Positions 19,827-28,733 of a stretch of 64,000 nucleotides of DNA are shown here, one piece after another. Positions within the stretch are counted from its first letter, which is position 1. Each line of letters begins with the position of its first letter. Source of the stretch: Shewanella nanhaiensis (lineage in GTDB: Bacteria > Pseudomonadota > Gammaproteobacteria > Enterobacterales > Shewanellaceae). The translations under genes were made by a program, and so were the position numbers. Below the pieces are notes generated by a model that saw only the letters and a list, made by a program, of their open reading frames with translations, ran no database searches and was not told where the DNA came from. The stretch spans positions 62,001 through 126,000 of the forward strand of contig NZ_JAHZST010000002.1 in NCBI RefSeq assembly GCF_019457885.1. The letters are read 5' to 3'.

Positions 19827-19860
19827 CTAACAGTGGGCCTGCAAACATTCTCACAGGTTC
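19827..19860. repeat. Imperfect stem-loop repeat, right copy
   Basis: This block is the counterpart of 12027-12060 (26 of 34 identities by eye) and lies between the island terminator and the DUF418 gene. Its arms (CCTG...CAGG) pair less well than in the left copy. Confidence 0.5.
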
Positions 19861-19978
19861 GAAATGCTCCCCAAGCAGAGTAAGGTGATTCCTATCAACT
19901 TCAAAAGCTTTCCGCTGAGCCCTAAATACTGATATTGTGTTTTTTACTTTTATGGCACATGGAATGTAGGCCAAACTG

Positions 19979-21178
19979 ATGGAATCGATAACTCAAGTCT
20001 CTGATACCCCAGAAAATCACAGTACAAAACCTATACGTAACGCAAATATTGATGCTATTCGTGGACTCGCAGTACTGGGGATTTTGTTTATGAACATCTA
20101 TTATTTTGGTAACGCCGTTTCAGGTTACGCCAGCCATGAAATATCCCCTCTTCATGACACCTTAGTGGAACTATTTAGTAATTTTTTTCTTGAAGGACGC
20201 TTTATCAGCCTATTTGCAATGTTATTTGGTGTAGGCTTAGCGGTTCAGTTCGATCGGTATTCTAAACAGAATATCGACGCCTATAAGCAGATTAAATCAC
20301 GACTGAAGTGGCTATTAGTTTTTGGCGCCGTACATGGGATTGTTATCTGGTCTGGTGACGTACTGTTTGCTTACGGGCTCAGTGGTTTTTTAGCCCTTTG
20401 TTACCTGCAGCTTGATAACGATAAACTAATAAAAAAATCACTGCTGTTTATTGCCATCTCAGTGTTTACTTTTACTCTTTTTAGTATCTTCTCTCCCGAA
20501 GAGCGGTTTATTCGAGGGTCTGAGCTATTTGAAGAGGAGTACTTGATATGGTTCAGCACATACTCTGAACAGCTATTGATGCAACTGATTATATTTACGA
20601 CTTTGTTGTTGGTTGTCCCATTAACACTAATGTGGCTTTCAGCAGGTTTGATGCTGCTTGGCGTAGCACTTTATCGTAAAGGCATTTTTCAGCAAGGATT
20701 TAGCAAGCGACATCTTATCTGGTTTGCTTTGACGAGTATTTTTTTCTCTACTCTAGATAGCCTACTCTCCTTTTCTGAAAATCCAATATTACATACCCTA
20801 TCGGGCGTGATCGTACTGCTCAGTGCAATTCCGATGGCGCTAATTTACATGCATCTGCTGATAAAAATATGCCAAAATCGCTCAACAGTTTTAGCTCCTC
20901 TACAAAAAGTAGGTCGACTTGCCTTCAGTCTATACATACTGCAATCAATTTGCGGAGTATTGCTGTTTCGTCACTTTGAGCCAACTCTGGTAAACACCCT
21001 AGATAGACCAGACTATATGCTAATTGCCATTGGCTACTCAATTCTCCAGCTTATTCTAGCCACCATATACCTTAACTATTTCAATCAAGGGCCATTAGAG
21101 AAACTGTGGCGGAGACTAGCAAAAGCTAAACCAAATGCGGTTCAAGAAAACGATCAACTTCTAGATCAAAGGAGATGA
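19979..21178 (+). CDS. DUF418 family membrane protein (YeiB-like)
   Basis: The 399-residue inner-membrane protein begins with a hydrophilic lead and then NIDAIRGLAVLGILFMN, the typical opening of the DUF418/YeiB family, with about eight to ten hydrophobic segments and the FISLFAMLFGVGLAVQ and LAFSLYILQSI family-like stretches. Related acyltransferase-3-like proteins modify cell-surface molecules, but no activity is established for this family. It stands alone just outside the island, with no clear partner. Confidence 0.85.
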   Translation: MESITQVSDTPENHSTKPIRNANIDAIRGLAVLGILFMNIYYFGNAVSGYASHEISPLHDTLVELFSNFFLEGRFISLFAMLFGVGLAVQFDRYSKQNIDAYKQIKSRLKWLLVFGAVHGIVIWSGDVLFAYGLSGFLALCYLQLDNDKLIKKSLLFIAISVFTFTLFSIFSPEERFIRGSELFEEEYLIWFSTYSEQLLMQLIIFTTLLLVVPLTLMWLSAGLMLLGVALYRKGIFQQGFSKRHLIWFALTSIFFSTLDSLLSFSENPILHTLSGVIVLLSAIPMALIYMHLLIKICQNRSTVLAPLQKVGRLAFSLYILQSICGVLLFRHFEPTLVNTLDRPDYMLIAIGYSILQLILATIYLNYFNQGPLEKLWRRLAKAKPNAVQENDQLLDQRR

Positions 21179-21436
21179 TAAGATTGATAAAGAGATATCA
21201 AGCTCCTACTCAAATTACCTATCAAACATAGTTGATACAAAAGTACCCGCTAAGCTCGCTGTGAAGGTTAACTCAATCTTGAAGGAGGGATAAAAAGCCA
21301 CTCAAACCTTCAGAGCTGCTGAGATTGTTTTTATTTCAATTATGTGAACTGTGCAACTAGGTTTCAGCGCACACTTGTACTCATAATAAGCCACGCCAAA
21401 TAGTATCTGACCACTTTTTGACAACTGGAGCTTGTA

Positions 21437-21811
21437 ATGAAAACTAGTGACTACCCACTCTCACAGCATAAAGAGTCTCTATGTACGCAGTGCAGCCAAA
21501 AGATCGACTCAAGTTTAATTACCTGCCCTGAATGTCATGCAACCCAAGGGTTAGAAGCCCTTGCTGGCGTCGATCCAAACATACATATCAAGAACCAAAA
21601 ACTCGCAATTTGGTTTAGCTTTCTGCTGAGTGGGCTCGGAATACACAAATTCTATTTAGGCCAGTATATGAAGGGCAGCTTATACCTAGTCTTTAGCTGG
21701 ACTTTAGTCCCTGTACTCGTCGGCTGGATTGACGCTATCCGAACTTTGAATATGAGCCCCTTTAACTTTGCCCAGCGTTACTCAAAAAGAGTAGAGCGCT
21801 ATTGCATATAA
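21437..21811 (+). CDS. Zinc-ribbon plus TM2 domain protein
   Basis: The 124-residue protein has an N-terminal double-CxxC zinc ribbon (CTQCSQ...CPECHATQG, about residues 16-41) and then a TM2 domain (about 55-112): two membrane helices separated by a short turn with the typical GIHKFYLGQYMKG and WTLVPVLVGWIDAIR. TM2 proteins are widespread small membrane proteins without a defined role in bacteria. The 258-bp gap upstream shows no gene. Confidence 0.85.
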   Translation: MKTSDYPLSQHKESLCTQCSQKIDSSLITCPECHATQGLEALAGVDPNIHIKNQKLAIWFSFLLSGLGIHKFYLGQYMKGSLYLVFSWTLVPVLVGWIDAIRTLNMSPFNFAQRYSKRVERYCI

Positions 21812-21917
21812 CAAATACCAACTTAACTCATTATCTAGATTACCTGTCACACCTAGGCACATATTTAACGAGGTGATCTAGCAGATGAGGCTTCAACTCT
21901 AACCATACCAAGTAACA

Positions 21918-22448
21918 TTACTGCTTATGGTATTCCTCAAAATCTGATGCGATATCTTTCATCTCCTGCATCTGTAATTCACGTTGCTTTTTAGAAAGTT
22001 GCATAAGCTTATTTTCCAACTCAATAATCTGTTTCTCATCTACAGCTGTTAAATCCTCTTTCTCTTCAAGCTGTAATATCTTCTCGTTTATCAGATCCAT
22101 CTCATCAAGGAGCTTTTCTGAGGGCATTTGCGCCTCACCTTCCCCCTCCCAAGCATCCAATTGCGCTGCAGATAAGCCTGTTGCACTGGGAACTTCTCTA
22201 CTCATGCATGCCTCAAGCTCTGACTCATCCCCTTGCATGTTATGATTTTTCAAACAGTGGGTTAAAGCAGCTCTAAAGCCTTTTTCTAAGTGGGCTTCAG
22301 ATACGCCAGTTGCAGAAGAGAGCCCCTTAAACTCTCCCATACGCTTCATTTGAGTTACGGAAAACTCGACCATCTTATCCACTTCATTGGCAATTGAAGA
22401 GAAGCTAAGCGATGCTAACAGCAACAGTGGTAGTACGTTCACTTTCAT
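21918..22448 (-). CDS. Small exported protein with coiled-coil tail
   Basis: Unrecognised 176-residue protein. A signal peptide (MKVNVLPLLLLASLSFSSIA) is followed by two copies of a short motif around L/VSSATGVSEAHLEKG and VPSATGLSAAQLD, two cysteines (LTHCL, EACM) that could form one disulfide, and an acidic, heptad-like C-terminal region (about 115-176) rich in Glu, Lys and Leu. Probably periplasmic. It has an AGGA ribosome site and stands alone. Confidence 0.75.
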   Translation of the reverse strand: MKVNVLPLLLLASLSFSSIANEVDKMVEFSVTQMKRMGEFKGLSSATGVSEAHLEKGFRAALTHCLKNHNMQGDESELEACMSREVPSATGLSAAQLDAWEGEGEAQMPSEKLLDEMDLINEKILQLEEKEDLTAVDEKQIIELENKLMQLSKKQRELQMQEMKDIASDFEEYHKQ

Positions 22449-22946
22449 AAATTAATCCTTTAATTCCTAGGGATGAGTTACAAATCAACTTACATTCACC
22501 ATACCTAAAGTAAAAGTGAAAGTCTGTAACTTCAATAGAGGATAAAACTGACGAAAGAGATGAAATTCTAAGAGTACAAAACGGGCTTGGAACGGGAAGC
22601 TTTGCTAACAGAAAAATTAAACCCACTTTTCGGTATGAAAGGGGAGGTATTGCGCTGAGCATCACTCTCCACGCCAATAGAGTTTCCACTCATTAGGCCC
22701 TATTTCGCCTTAAAATAGGGTGAAATCATAAATTTATGTCTAAACTCAAATGGCTCAATGCTTCTCTTGACGGAGCTTGTCCGTGGCGAGATCTATAACA
22801 AATAAAACTTGAATTTATGGTTTTTTATCTCGCAGACGGTTGCAAATGCAGAGGATTATCAATAGATTATTTTCAAGCCTGTAATCCCTTCTCACTCAAC
22901 CCTAAACCTAGCAGACACGATCTGCTTGCTAAAAAAGGACTAAAAG
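22449..22946. other. 498-bp intergenic region, no gene seen
   Basis: Two open frames (22405-22689 minus and 22817-23020 plus) have no recognisable protein features and overlap real genes, so they are not accepted. One stem-loop CCCTATTT-N7-AAATAGGG lies at 22698-22720. The region must hold the divergent promoters for the flanking genes. Confidence 0.5.
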
Positions 22947-23810
22947 ATGAGTTACAAGACACGAGTATTATGCGCGACAGCGATGCTTCTACCATTTTTG
23001 ACAACTGCCGCTTCCGCTAAAAGTGCTGAGCACAACGTTTCAGATCAAGTGATCGAAAAGCAGAGAGCCGCACTGGCCGCCAATACAAAAGGTAAAGGTT
23101 ACGGCCCTCAGTCGCCACGTGATATTGATACCATCCAAGGCAGTAACAAACGAATATTTGCTCAGGCCCCTATCTACACACAAATGAACCTATGCAACAT
23201 TCATTTTCACAAAAATGCAGAACATAAAGGTGGTGAATTCACCAAATATGCCGGAAATGGTGATGGTCATGGATACCACAGTGGTTACCAATACTCAGGA
23301 AAATTATCCAAAGCGGAGCTCACTCCACTTAAGCATAAAGTAGGTGCAAGTAAGCATGGTAGCCTGTATCCAGGAGATACCATTGAAGTCCACTATGTGC
23401 ACTCAACAGCTCAAGTCGCACCGGGAGCAACATTAGGTGCCTGCCTTAGCGATGCCAATAAAAATCCTCAACTCAGAGTAGAGACTCAGGTGTATGTGTT
23501 GGTCAATGACGCTAAGGCTAATAACTTTTTAACACTCACTGAGTTAGGCATGAAAAACGGCTTAAATCAGGCTATTAATATTCCAAGTAATACTGGAAAG
23601 CCAGTTCAATATACAGGATCGACAACAGGACCTGGCTATAACGAAAAAGCCTCACCACTTCAGGTAAGTTGGAGTGTTCGACCTCAGGTGATGAAGGTTG
23701 ATATTAATAGTGTTGGTAAGTGGTTAGAATCGAATGCTTTCGATGAAGATCATGCCCATGGCGTGAGAAATCTAGTGACGAACCCAGATCTTCTCTCTGC
23801 TGCTCATTAG
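22947..23810 (+). CDS. Delta-class carbonic anhydrase-like protein, exported
   Basis: Probably hydrates CO2 to bicarbonate in the periplasm. The 287-residue protein has a signal peptide (MSYKTRVLCATAMLLPFLTTAASA) and a His-rich region, LCNIHFHKNAEHKGGEF then GDGHGYHSGY (about 90-125), matching the pattern of the putative carbonic anhydrases related to the diatom delta class. Further His residues occur in EVHYVHSTAQ. Two cysteines (NLCNI, GACLSD) may form a disulfide. The assignment is from memory of the family, and the metal ligands are inferred rather than proven. Confidence 0.72.
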   Translation: MSYKTRVLCATAMLLPFLTTAASAKSAEHNVSDQVIEKQRAALAANTKGKGYGPQSPRDIDTIQGSNKRIFAQAPIYTQMNLCNIHFHKNAEHKGGEFTKYAGNGDGHGYHSGYQYSGKLSKAELTPLKHKVGASKHGSLYPGDTIEVHYVHSTAQVAPGATLGACLSDANKNPQLRVETQVYVLVNDAKANNFLTLTELGMKNGLNQAINIPSNTGKPVQYTGSTTGPGYNEKASPLQVSWSVRPQVMKVDINSVGKWLESNAFDEDHAHGVRNLVTNPDLLSAAH

Positions 23811-23883
23811 CCTTGGCATAGGCGATAATTAGAAGTTATTTTATATTATCAAGGTAACTATCATGATGGTCACCTTGATAAAT

Positions 23884-24792
23884 CTACGCCTCTTCTCCTC
23901 TAGAGGCTTGGAGGTACTGACGCCCCAACAGCACAAGTAAAATCCCACCTAACACAGCAAACGATGAGATAACCAGTCGCATCGTAATCGCTTCACTGGC
24001 AAATATCACTCCACCAATTGCGGCAATAATTGGCACAAGCAACTGCAATGCCGCCGCTTGCATAACTGACAATCCCCTCAAAGCAAAATACCATAGCGCA
24101 TAGCCAACACCGGATGCGATGACACCAGACAAGACAGCAAAGATGATCCCAGCTTGAGTCAAGCTGGCAGATTGGATTGTGAGTAGAAGTAAAATGGCGA
24201 TAAAAGGTAAGGTTCTAATAAAGTTATAGGTCGTATCTAATATGGGGTCTTTACAACCTCTCCCCTTTACCGTGTACAAACCCCAAGCTACGCCCGAGAG
24301 TGTCATCAAAATAAAGCCTGCCATTGATGGTGTACTCAAGGTTGGCAGAACTAAATAGACAAATCCGCTAAAGGCGATAACCACTCCCATCCACTCAAGA
24401 TAGTGCAGGCGATTACCGGAGAGTAGGCTTATCAAGATCATGGTTAACTGCACCGCACCAAACAGAATCAAGGCGCCAACTCCAGTATCTAGAGAGATAT
24501 ATGCATATGAGAAAGTCACGCCGTAAAGGAATAACATAAAGCCCGCTAGCCAAGAGCCTCGCCCTGTTCTTATCTCTTGCTCTTTATAGGTTTGTCGCTG
24601 TTTTATCAGCCTAGTCAGCAACAAAATAATCACTAATACTAAACTGCCGGATAGAAACCGAATGACGGTAAAGCTGGCGGCATCTATAGCCCCGTCACCT
24701 AAGGCTAAACGACATAAAACGGAGTTCCCTGCAAATGCCAGTAATGCGAAAATAGTGGCTAAGATAACCTTTAACTGAGCAGGACTCTTCAT
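23884..24792 (-). CDS. DMT superfamily transporter (EamA family)
   Basis: Inner-membrane drug/metabolite exporter. The protein has about ten hydrophobic helices in two EamA halves (the second starting near SGVAWGLYTVKGRG), with the usual small-residue-rich end (VISSFAVLGGILLVLLG). The GTG at 24807 opens the frame, but the ATG at 24792 has GGAG at proper spacing, giving 302 residues. The substrate is not predictable. It is followed on the plus side by the convergent carbonic anhydrase-like gene. Confidence 0.88.
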   Translation of the reverse strand: MKSPAQLKVILATIFALLAFAGNSVLCRLALGDGAIDAASFTVIRFLSGSLVLVIILLLTRLIKQRQTYKEQEIRTGRGSWLAGFMLFLYGVTFSYAYISLDTGVGALILFGAVQLTMILISLLSGNRLHYLEWMGVVIAFSGFVYLVLPTLSTPSMAGFILMTLSGVAWGLYTVKGRGCKDPILDTTYNFIRTLPFIAILLLLTIQSASLTQAGIIFAVLSGVIASGVGYALWYFALRGLSVMQAAALQLLVPIIAAIGGVIFASEAITMRLVISSFAVLGGILLVLLGRQYLQASRGEEA

Positions 24793-24853
24793 TAAATGCT
24801 CCACCACAAACCCCTTCGGATGACTGGACTTAACCCTTTAACGACAAAAGAGA

Positions 24854-26062
24854 TCACTCTTTAAGCTCTGTCGCCACTTTCAGTTTACTGTGCAGTGTTT
24901 TATGAACCGGACACTTTTCCGAGATAGCTAACAAGCTCTGCCTCTGCTCCCCGGTAAGCGCACCAACTAGCTCTATCTCTCGGCTTAAGGTGTCGAGTTG
25001 AGTATTAGCAGTCTCACAATCTTCACAGTCTTTGATATAAGTTCGGGAGTGAGAAAGATCTATCTTAATATCTTCCAGAGGCCACTTTTTTCGTTCTGCA
25101 TACATACGCATGGTCATCGATGTGCAGGCACCAAGAGCTGCGAGCAGGTGCTCATAGGGATCTGGACCTAAATTTTTACCCCCCACTTTTAATGGCTCAT
25201 CGGCGAGCCAAACATGGCTATCGCTGATAATAGTCTGAGTAAATTTATGATCTTTCTCCTCCACTCTTAAGTGCCCCTCTGTCACTTTATGAGAATGCTT
25301 AGCTGCGATGGAGAAGTCCAGATAACGGCCACTCCAACTGGCAACCACACTCGCGACATAATCAGCATCAGCTTTACTGGTCAACAGGTGATCGGCAGTA
25401 TCTAAACTCACAAAGCTTTTAGGGTGCTTAGCTTGGGTATAGATCTTCTCAGCCTGTGCGATAGAGACCGCATCATCAACCGGAGAGTGCATCACTAAAA
25501 GGGCTTTTTTATCCAGAGAGAAAGCCTGTTTAGCATGATGATCCAGATCCTCCAAAAAGTGCTTTTTAATGGTAAATTGTCGTGGACCTAAATTAACAGC
25601 AGCTAAACCTTGTGAATTGATTTCATCAATTGCACCGGAAAAATTATGCACCACATGCTCTGCGTTTGCGGGAGCCGCTATTGTCACCACCGCCTTGCAC
25701 TCTGGAATGTCATTAGCAATAGCGAGCACTGCAGAGCCACCTAAACTGTGACCGATAAGCAGCTGAGGTGCATCGTATTGTGCTCTTAAAAAGTCAGCAG
25801 CAGCCTTGAGATCGTCAAGATTGGATGAGAAGTTAGTATTGGCAAAGTCACCATCACTGTTACCTAATCCAGTAAAATCAAACCTCAATACAGCAATCCC
25901 TTTTTGCACCAAAGCGCGGGAGATCCTTGAGGCCGCAGCAATATCCTTACCACAGGTAAAGCAGTGAGCAAACAAGGCGTAAGCACCAATCTCCCCCTCC
26001 GGACGTTCTAGCAGACCTGCCAAGGTGATACCGTTACTGGGAAACTCAATTTTCTCTTTCAT
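24854..26062 (-). CDS. Alpha/beta hydrolase fused to OsmC-type peroxide-reductase domain
   Basis: The 402-residue protein fuses two enzymes. Residues about 1-245 form a serine alpha/beta hydrolase with the nucleophile elbow [10 protein letters not shown], the oxyanion region [10 protein letters not shown] and a late His (LDTADHLL). Residues about 265-402 form an OsmC/Ohr domain with the two redox cysteines in [16 protein letters not shown] and EKCPVHKTL, which in this family reduce organic hydroperoxides. The pairing suggests an ester or peroxide detoxification chain, but the substrate is unknown. I use the ATG at 26062 with GAGG upstream; the open frame to 26122 adds 20 unlikely residues. 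Confidence 0.88.
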   Translation of the reverse strand: MKEKIEFPSNGITLAGLLERPEGEIGAYALFAHCFTCGKDIAAASRISRALVQKGIAVLRFDFTGLGNSDGDFANTNFSSNLDDLKAAADFLRAQYDAPQLLIGHSLGGSAVLAIANDIPECKAVVTIAAPANAEHVVHNFSGAIDEINSQGLAAVNLGPRQFTIKKHFLEDLDHHAKQAFSLDKKALLVMHSPVDDAVSIAQAEKIYTQAKHPKSFVSLDTADHLLTSKADADYVASVVASWSGRYLDFSIAAKHSHKVTEGHLRVEEKDHKFTQTIISDSHVWLADEPLKVGGKNLGPDPYEHLLAALGACTSMTMRMYAERKKWPLEDIKIDLSHSRTYIKDCEDCETANTQLDTLSREIELVGALTGEQRQSLLAISEKCPVHKTLHSKLKVATELKE

Positions 26063-26122
26063 TTTAACAACCTCAGGTAAGGGGTTTACAGGGAGATTAG
26101 GACCACTAATTAAACTGCGCAA

Positions 26123-26469
26123 CCGGATTCAAGATATAGACCCGAGCAAAGAGGAAAAGCTTTCCTATCCAAATAAAATATAGCCTATCTCAAACGACTG
26201 AAATTATCAGACATGCATCACAATTCCTGATTATTCAGGAGATAAGTCTGTCGACAAAAAAAGCGATTCGAATTATTTTATCAAAAGATAATACTCACAA
26301 AAATCAGGTAAATAGCCGGGTAATAAAGCCCAAAAAACAGCACTTCAACACCAACAATTCGCGCACAACTGAAAAATGTAACTTAACAAACAACCCCTAT
26401 CGGATCCTCAGGTAGCGGGGCTTTTCTGTGTGCGCTCTCAACAGCTATACAGTTGTTACGGAACGTAAA
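26123..26469. other. Leader region of the BCCT gene with terminator-like hairpin
   Basis: No gene is seen. The inverted repeat CCTGATTATTCAGG is at 26227-26240. An imperfect hairpin CCCCTA...TAGCGGGG followed by CTTTTC is at 26394-26425, about 45 bp before the BCCT start codon, so it could end a small transcript or attenuate the BCCT mRNA. Confidence 0.4.
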
Positions 26470-28422
26470 ATGAAAAAACACTTTGAACTTATCGATAAGC
26501 CAACCTTTTTTGGGGCTTTAATACTGCTTTTTTCGGTTGTGATCCCCTTGCTTATATTCCCAGCAGAGGGAGCACATTGGATTGCTGTAGCTAAAACTTT
26601 TATGACAGATAAGCTAGGTTTTGCTTATCTTGGCCTAGGGTTAGCGGCATTCTTCTTTATGATATATATCGTCTTCTCCGATATAGGTCAGATAAAACTA
26701 GGGGACCCTGATGAGGCACCCGAATTCGCTCTCGCCTCCTGGGCAGCCATGCTATTTTGTGGCGGTATCGGTGCTAGCATCCTCTATTGGGGAACGATTG
26801 AGTGGGCCTACTACTATCAAAATCCCCCTTTCCAATTGGAAGCGGGTAGCGAGGAAGCTGTCCGCTGGGCAGCGACCTACGGCCTATTCCATTGGGGACC
26901 GATTGCTTGGTGTATCTATATGATCCCAGCAATCCCGATTGCCTACTTCTTCTATGTTCGCAAGCAGCCTGTACTTAAAGTTTCTGCCGCACTTATGCCT
27001 GTTATCGGTGAAGCAAATAGCTTTGGTAAACTTGGTAAAGTGATCGATATTCTGTTTATCTTCGGTCTATTGGGCGGAGCAGCAACCACACTAGGTTTAG
27101 CCGCACCTCTGATCAATGAGGGGATAAGTTATCTGTTCGGCATTCCTACATCCACAGACAGCCAGATTGGCGTACTTTTACTTTGTACGGCTATATTTGC
27201 TTACTCATCCTATAAAGGGATGGACGAAGGGATTAAAGTTCTAAGTAACATCAACTTCTGGGGCGCGTTAGGCCTACTGGCTTTTGTACTTGTCTGCGGT
27301 CCTACCATCTTTATGTTAGAGACAGGTTTGGACTCTATCGGTCGCATGCTATCTAACTTTTTTGTTATGGCGACTTGGGCAGAACCTTTTGGCGGCTTAG
27401 GAACCTTTGCTGATACCCACTTCCCTCAAGATTGGACCATATTCTACTGGGCTTGGTGGTTGGTATTTGCACCTAGTATGGGTCTGTTTGTTGCGCGTAT
27501 CTCTCGAGGCAGAACCATTAAACAGATGGTATCTGGAGCCGTATTCTTTGGTTCGCTAGGTTGTGCAATGTACTTTATGATCTTAGGTAACTACGGATTA
27601 TCACTGCAGTTATCGGGTCAACTCGATGTCGTCGGCATACTGAACTCAGAAGGGGCAACTCGCGCTATCTTCTCTATCTTAGAGCAGCTACCGTTTAGCA
27701 CCTTGATCATCGCTCTATTTACCTTACTATGTATCATCTTCACTGCGACCACTTTCGACTCTATCTCCTACATTCTAGCGTCGGTAGTACAGACAAATGT
27801 CACTGAAGACCCTATGCGTTGGAACCGACTTTTCTGGGCTTTTACCCTCTCGTTTATGCCATCAGTTCTGATGTTTATGGGCGGCTTAGCCACACTACAA
27901 ACCGCCGCGATTGTAGGAGGCCTGCCCCTACTTGTTATCGCGATAATGTTGATGATCTCAGGCGTTAAAGCAGCCATGTTAGATCTGAGCCATCAGGATG
28001 ATTATGTGGATCCGGTGATCAATATATCTGATCTGCCAGAGGTCGATCCTTGGAGTAAAGAGGGCCAAGCCCTTGCGCGTTTTGAACTGTTACGAGATAA
28101 CGCCATTGAAGCCGCAAATTTAGAGCGCGAAGCCATCGATGCTATCTGGTTGCTAAAGAAACAACTACGCAGGGAGGCTCTATCTCGTGGTGAGTCTAGC
28201 CTAGAGCTTGGCAATGCTCCGGATGAAATTATTACAGAGTTACGCCAACTGACTGAGGATGCGATGAAAGCCAAAGAGCGCAAGCTAGAAGCTTCAGAAC
28301 AAGCTCAAGCAGCTAGAGCCTCTTTTAACGAGCTTATGCGTGACAAGGAGGAGGGTGAACTATCATTGGCTCAAGAGGAAGCTAAAGCCGCTATTCAAGC
28401 AAGATTGAATACACAAGGCTAA
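26470..28422 (+). CDS. BCCT family betaine/choline/carnitine transporter with long C-terminal tail
   Basis: Secondary transporter for quaternary-ammonium compounds, probably an osmolyte importer. Twelve hydrophobic segments fill residues about 10-525, with BCCT landmarks GGIGASILYWGTIEWAYYY, GPIAWCIYMIPA and WTIFYWAWWLVFAPSMGLF. The tail (about 530-650) is charged and helical, with heptad-like Glu/Lys/Ala/Leu repeats suggesting a coiled coil; in BetP-type carriers such tails sense osmotic stress. The frame opens at 26428, but MKKHFELIDKP at 26470 is the more likely start (650 residues). A terminator follows. Confidence 0.9.
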   Translation: MKKHFELIDKPTFFGALILLFSVVIPLLIFPAEGAHWIAVAKTFMTDKLGFAYLGLGLAAFFFMIYIVFSDIGQIKLGDPDEAPEFALASWAAMLFCGGIGASILYWGTIEWAYYYQNPPFQLEAGSEEAVRWAATYGLFHWGPIAWCIYMIPAIPIAYFFYVRKQPVLKVSAALMPVIGEANSFGKLGKVIDILFIFGLLGGAATTLGLAAPLINEGISYLFGIPTSTDSQIGVLLLCTAIFAYSSYKGMDEGIKVLSNINFWGALGLLAFVLVCGPTIFMLETGLDSIGRMLSNFFVMATWAEPFGGLGTFADTHFPQDWTIFYWAWWLVFAPSMGLFVARISRGRTIKQMVSGAVFFGSLGCAMYFMILGNYGLSLQLSGQLDVVGILNSEGATRAIFSILEQLPFSTLIIALFTLLCIIFTATTFDSISYILASVVQTNVTEDPMRWNRLFWAFTLSFMPSVLMFMGGLATLQTAAIVGGLPLLVIAIMLMISGVKAAMLDLSHQDDYVDPVINISDLPEVDPWSKEGQALARFELLRDNAIEAANLEREAIDAIWLLKKQLRREALSRGESSLELGNAPDEIITELRQLTEDAMKAKERKLEASEQAQAARASFNELMRDKEEGELSLAQEEAKAAIQARLNTQG

Positions 28423-28462
28423 TCCATTAATTAGAATAATCCTAACAAAAAATACCTAACTT

Positions 28463-28496
28463 ATGCCCGTAGTAACCACTTCTGCGGGCATTTAAT
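28463..28496 (+). terminator. Terminator after the BCCT gene
   Basis: ATGCCCG (28463-28469) and CGGGCAT (28485-28491) form a stem with a 15-base loop, followed by a short TTTAAT run. Moderate strength. Confidence 0.6.
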
Positions 28497-28733
28497 ACCG
28501 CCCTACCAAAAAACACCTGCCAAAAGTACAATCAACTACAAGAAAAAGCCTTAGCAGTTCCAAACCCTACCACCTCAAGAAAATTCAGCTATACAAGAGG
28601 GAAATATCACATTTTAAATTTAAAACCTCTTATCACACCTAGAACCACGTCTATACTTTATAAACTTATCTGAAGTGCATCTTTATCGCTCAGAACAATG
28701 CAATCAAATGAAAACTAAAGAGGTTGACCATTA

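Noticed and set aside
12027..19860. Flanking repeats as transposon ends or attachment sites
   Set aside because: They match only 26 of 34 positions, contain a stem-loop, and no recombinase gene or target duplication was found; a dispersed repeat is simpler.
22405..22689. 94-residue minus-strand open frame upstream of the small exported protein
   Set aside because: It overlaps the real gene's start in another frame and shows no domain, signal or ribosome site.
22817..23020. 67-residue open frame before the carbonic anhydrase-like gene
   Set aside because: It overlaps the signal peptide of the real gene in another frame and lacks any features.
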